From: Cranoglanis bouderius
Lineage: Eukaryota > Chordata > Actinopteri > Siluriformes > Cranoglanididae
Length of the DNA: 64,000 nucleotides
Direction: 5' to 3'
NCBI GenBank assembly: GCA_023630585.1
Contig: CM042542.1
Coordinates: 21,525,511 to 21,589,510, forward strand
Numbering within the stretch: the first letter of the stretch is position 1; every line of letters begins with the position of its first letter. Of the stretch, positions 63,893-64,000 are shown piece after piece. The notes beneath the pieces are model-generated. The model was not told where the DNA came from, did not search any database, and saw nothing but the letters and a program-made list of their open reading frames with translations. Both the position numbers and the translations under genes were made by a program.

Positions 63893-64000
63893 CTCACTTG
63901 CACCAGATGCCCACAAGTCGATTAGCACCCTTGTAAACTGCATAGAGAGCATAAACTTGTGGATGTCACAGAACTTTCTGCAGCTAAATAAAGATAAGAC
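63893..64000 (+). pseudogene. L2-like reverse transcriptase fragment running off the window
   Basis: The frame reads 'SINLWMSQNFLQLNKDKT', the segment just after the YADD box in L2-type reverse transcriptases. It is probably the continuation of the LINE whose ORF1 lies at 62999-63520, with the part between deleted. Confidence 0.72.

Overview
This is a transposon-rich stretch of vertebrate DNA, almost certainly from a teleost fish. The signs are spliced exons with GT/AG borders, many different Tc1/mariner relics, fish-type L2, Tx1/L1 and RTE LINEs, tRNA-derived SINEs with typical fish tails, long (CA)n, (GA)n and (TA)n microsatellites, and exons of two families that are greatly expanded in fish (NLR leucine-rich repeat exons and C2H2 zinc-finger arrays). 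The species cannot be fixed from sequence alone; a catfish-like or other ostariophysan teleost is plausible.

Layout. 1-5.5 kb: gene-free, with an LTR-like candidate and a diverged module present in both orientations. 5.5-7.5 kb: truncated LINE. 7.8-9.2 kb: hAT element with a perfect 8-bp target duplication. 10.0-11.7 kb: RTE LINE. 12.0-12.7 kb: the first two exons of a minus-strand gene with a SAM-like N-terminus, apparently cut off from its body. 15.4-21.1 kb: the 3' end of a minus-strand NLR gene (three LRR exons and the terminal exon), with a 337-bp segment present twice without a visible difference; the interval is filled with L1 pieces, a piggyBac-like MITE and a SINE. 21.6-32.7 kb: two Tx1-clade LINEs in tandem on the minus strand, each bounded by (GA)n. 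33-50 kb: Tc1 elements of several families, a Gypsy gag relic, two L2 copies in opposite orientation, and a three-level nest. 51.7-56.2 kb: several small plus-strand exons of an unrecognised coiled-coil gene, with MITEs and a relic of an unrecognised family inside. 57-63 kb: a plus-strand C2H2 zinc-finger gene whose introns hold several Tc1 relics. 63-64 kb: a LINE interrupted by a Tc1 end.

Host genes are therefore fragments among mobile DNA: SAM-like gene (minus), NLR (minus), coiled-coil gene (plus) and zinc-finger gene (plus). Almost every mobile-element reading frame is broken. The closest to intact are the ORF2 of the second Tx1 LINE (one in-frame TGA seen) and the Tc1 transposase at 35.6-36.5 kb (one in-frame TGA seen, catalytic triad kept). 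All alignments were made by eye, so identities and boundaries are approximate unless a terminal repeat or target duplication is stated.
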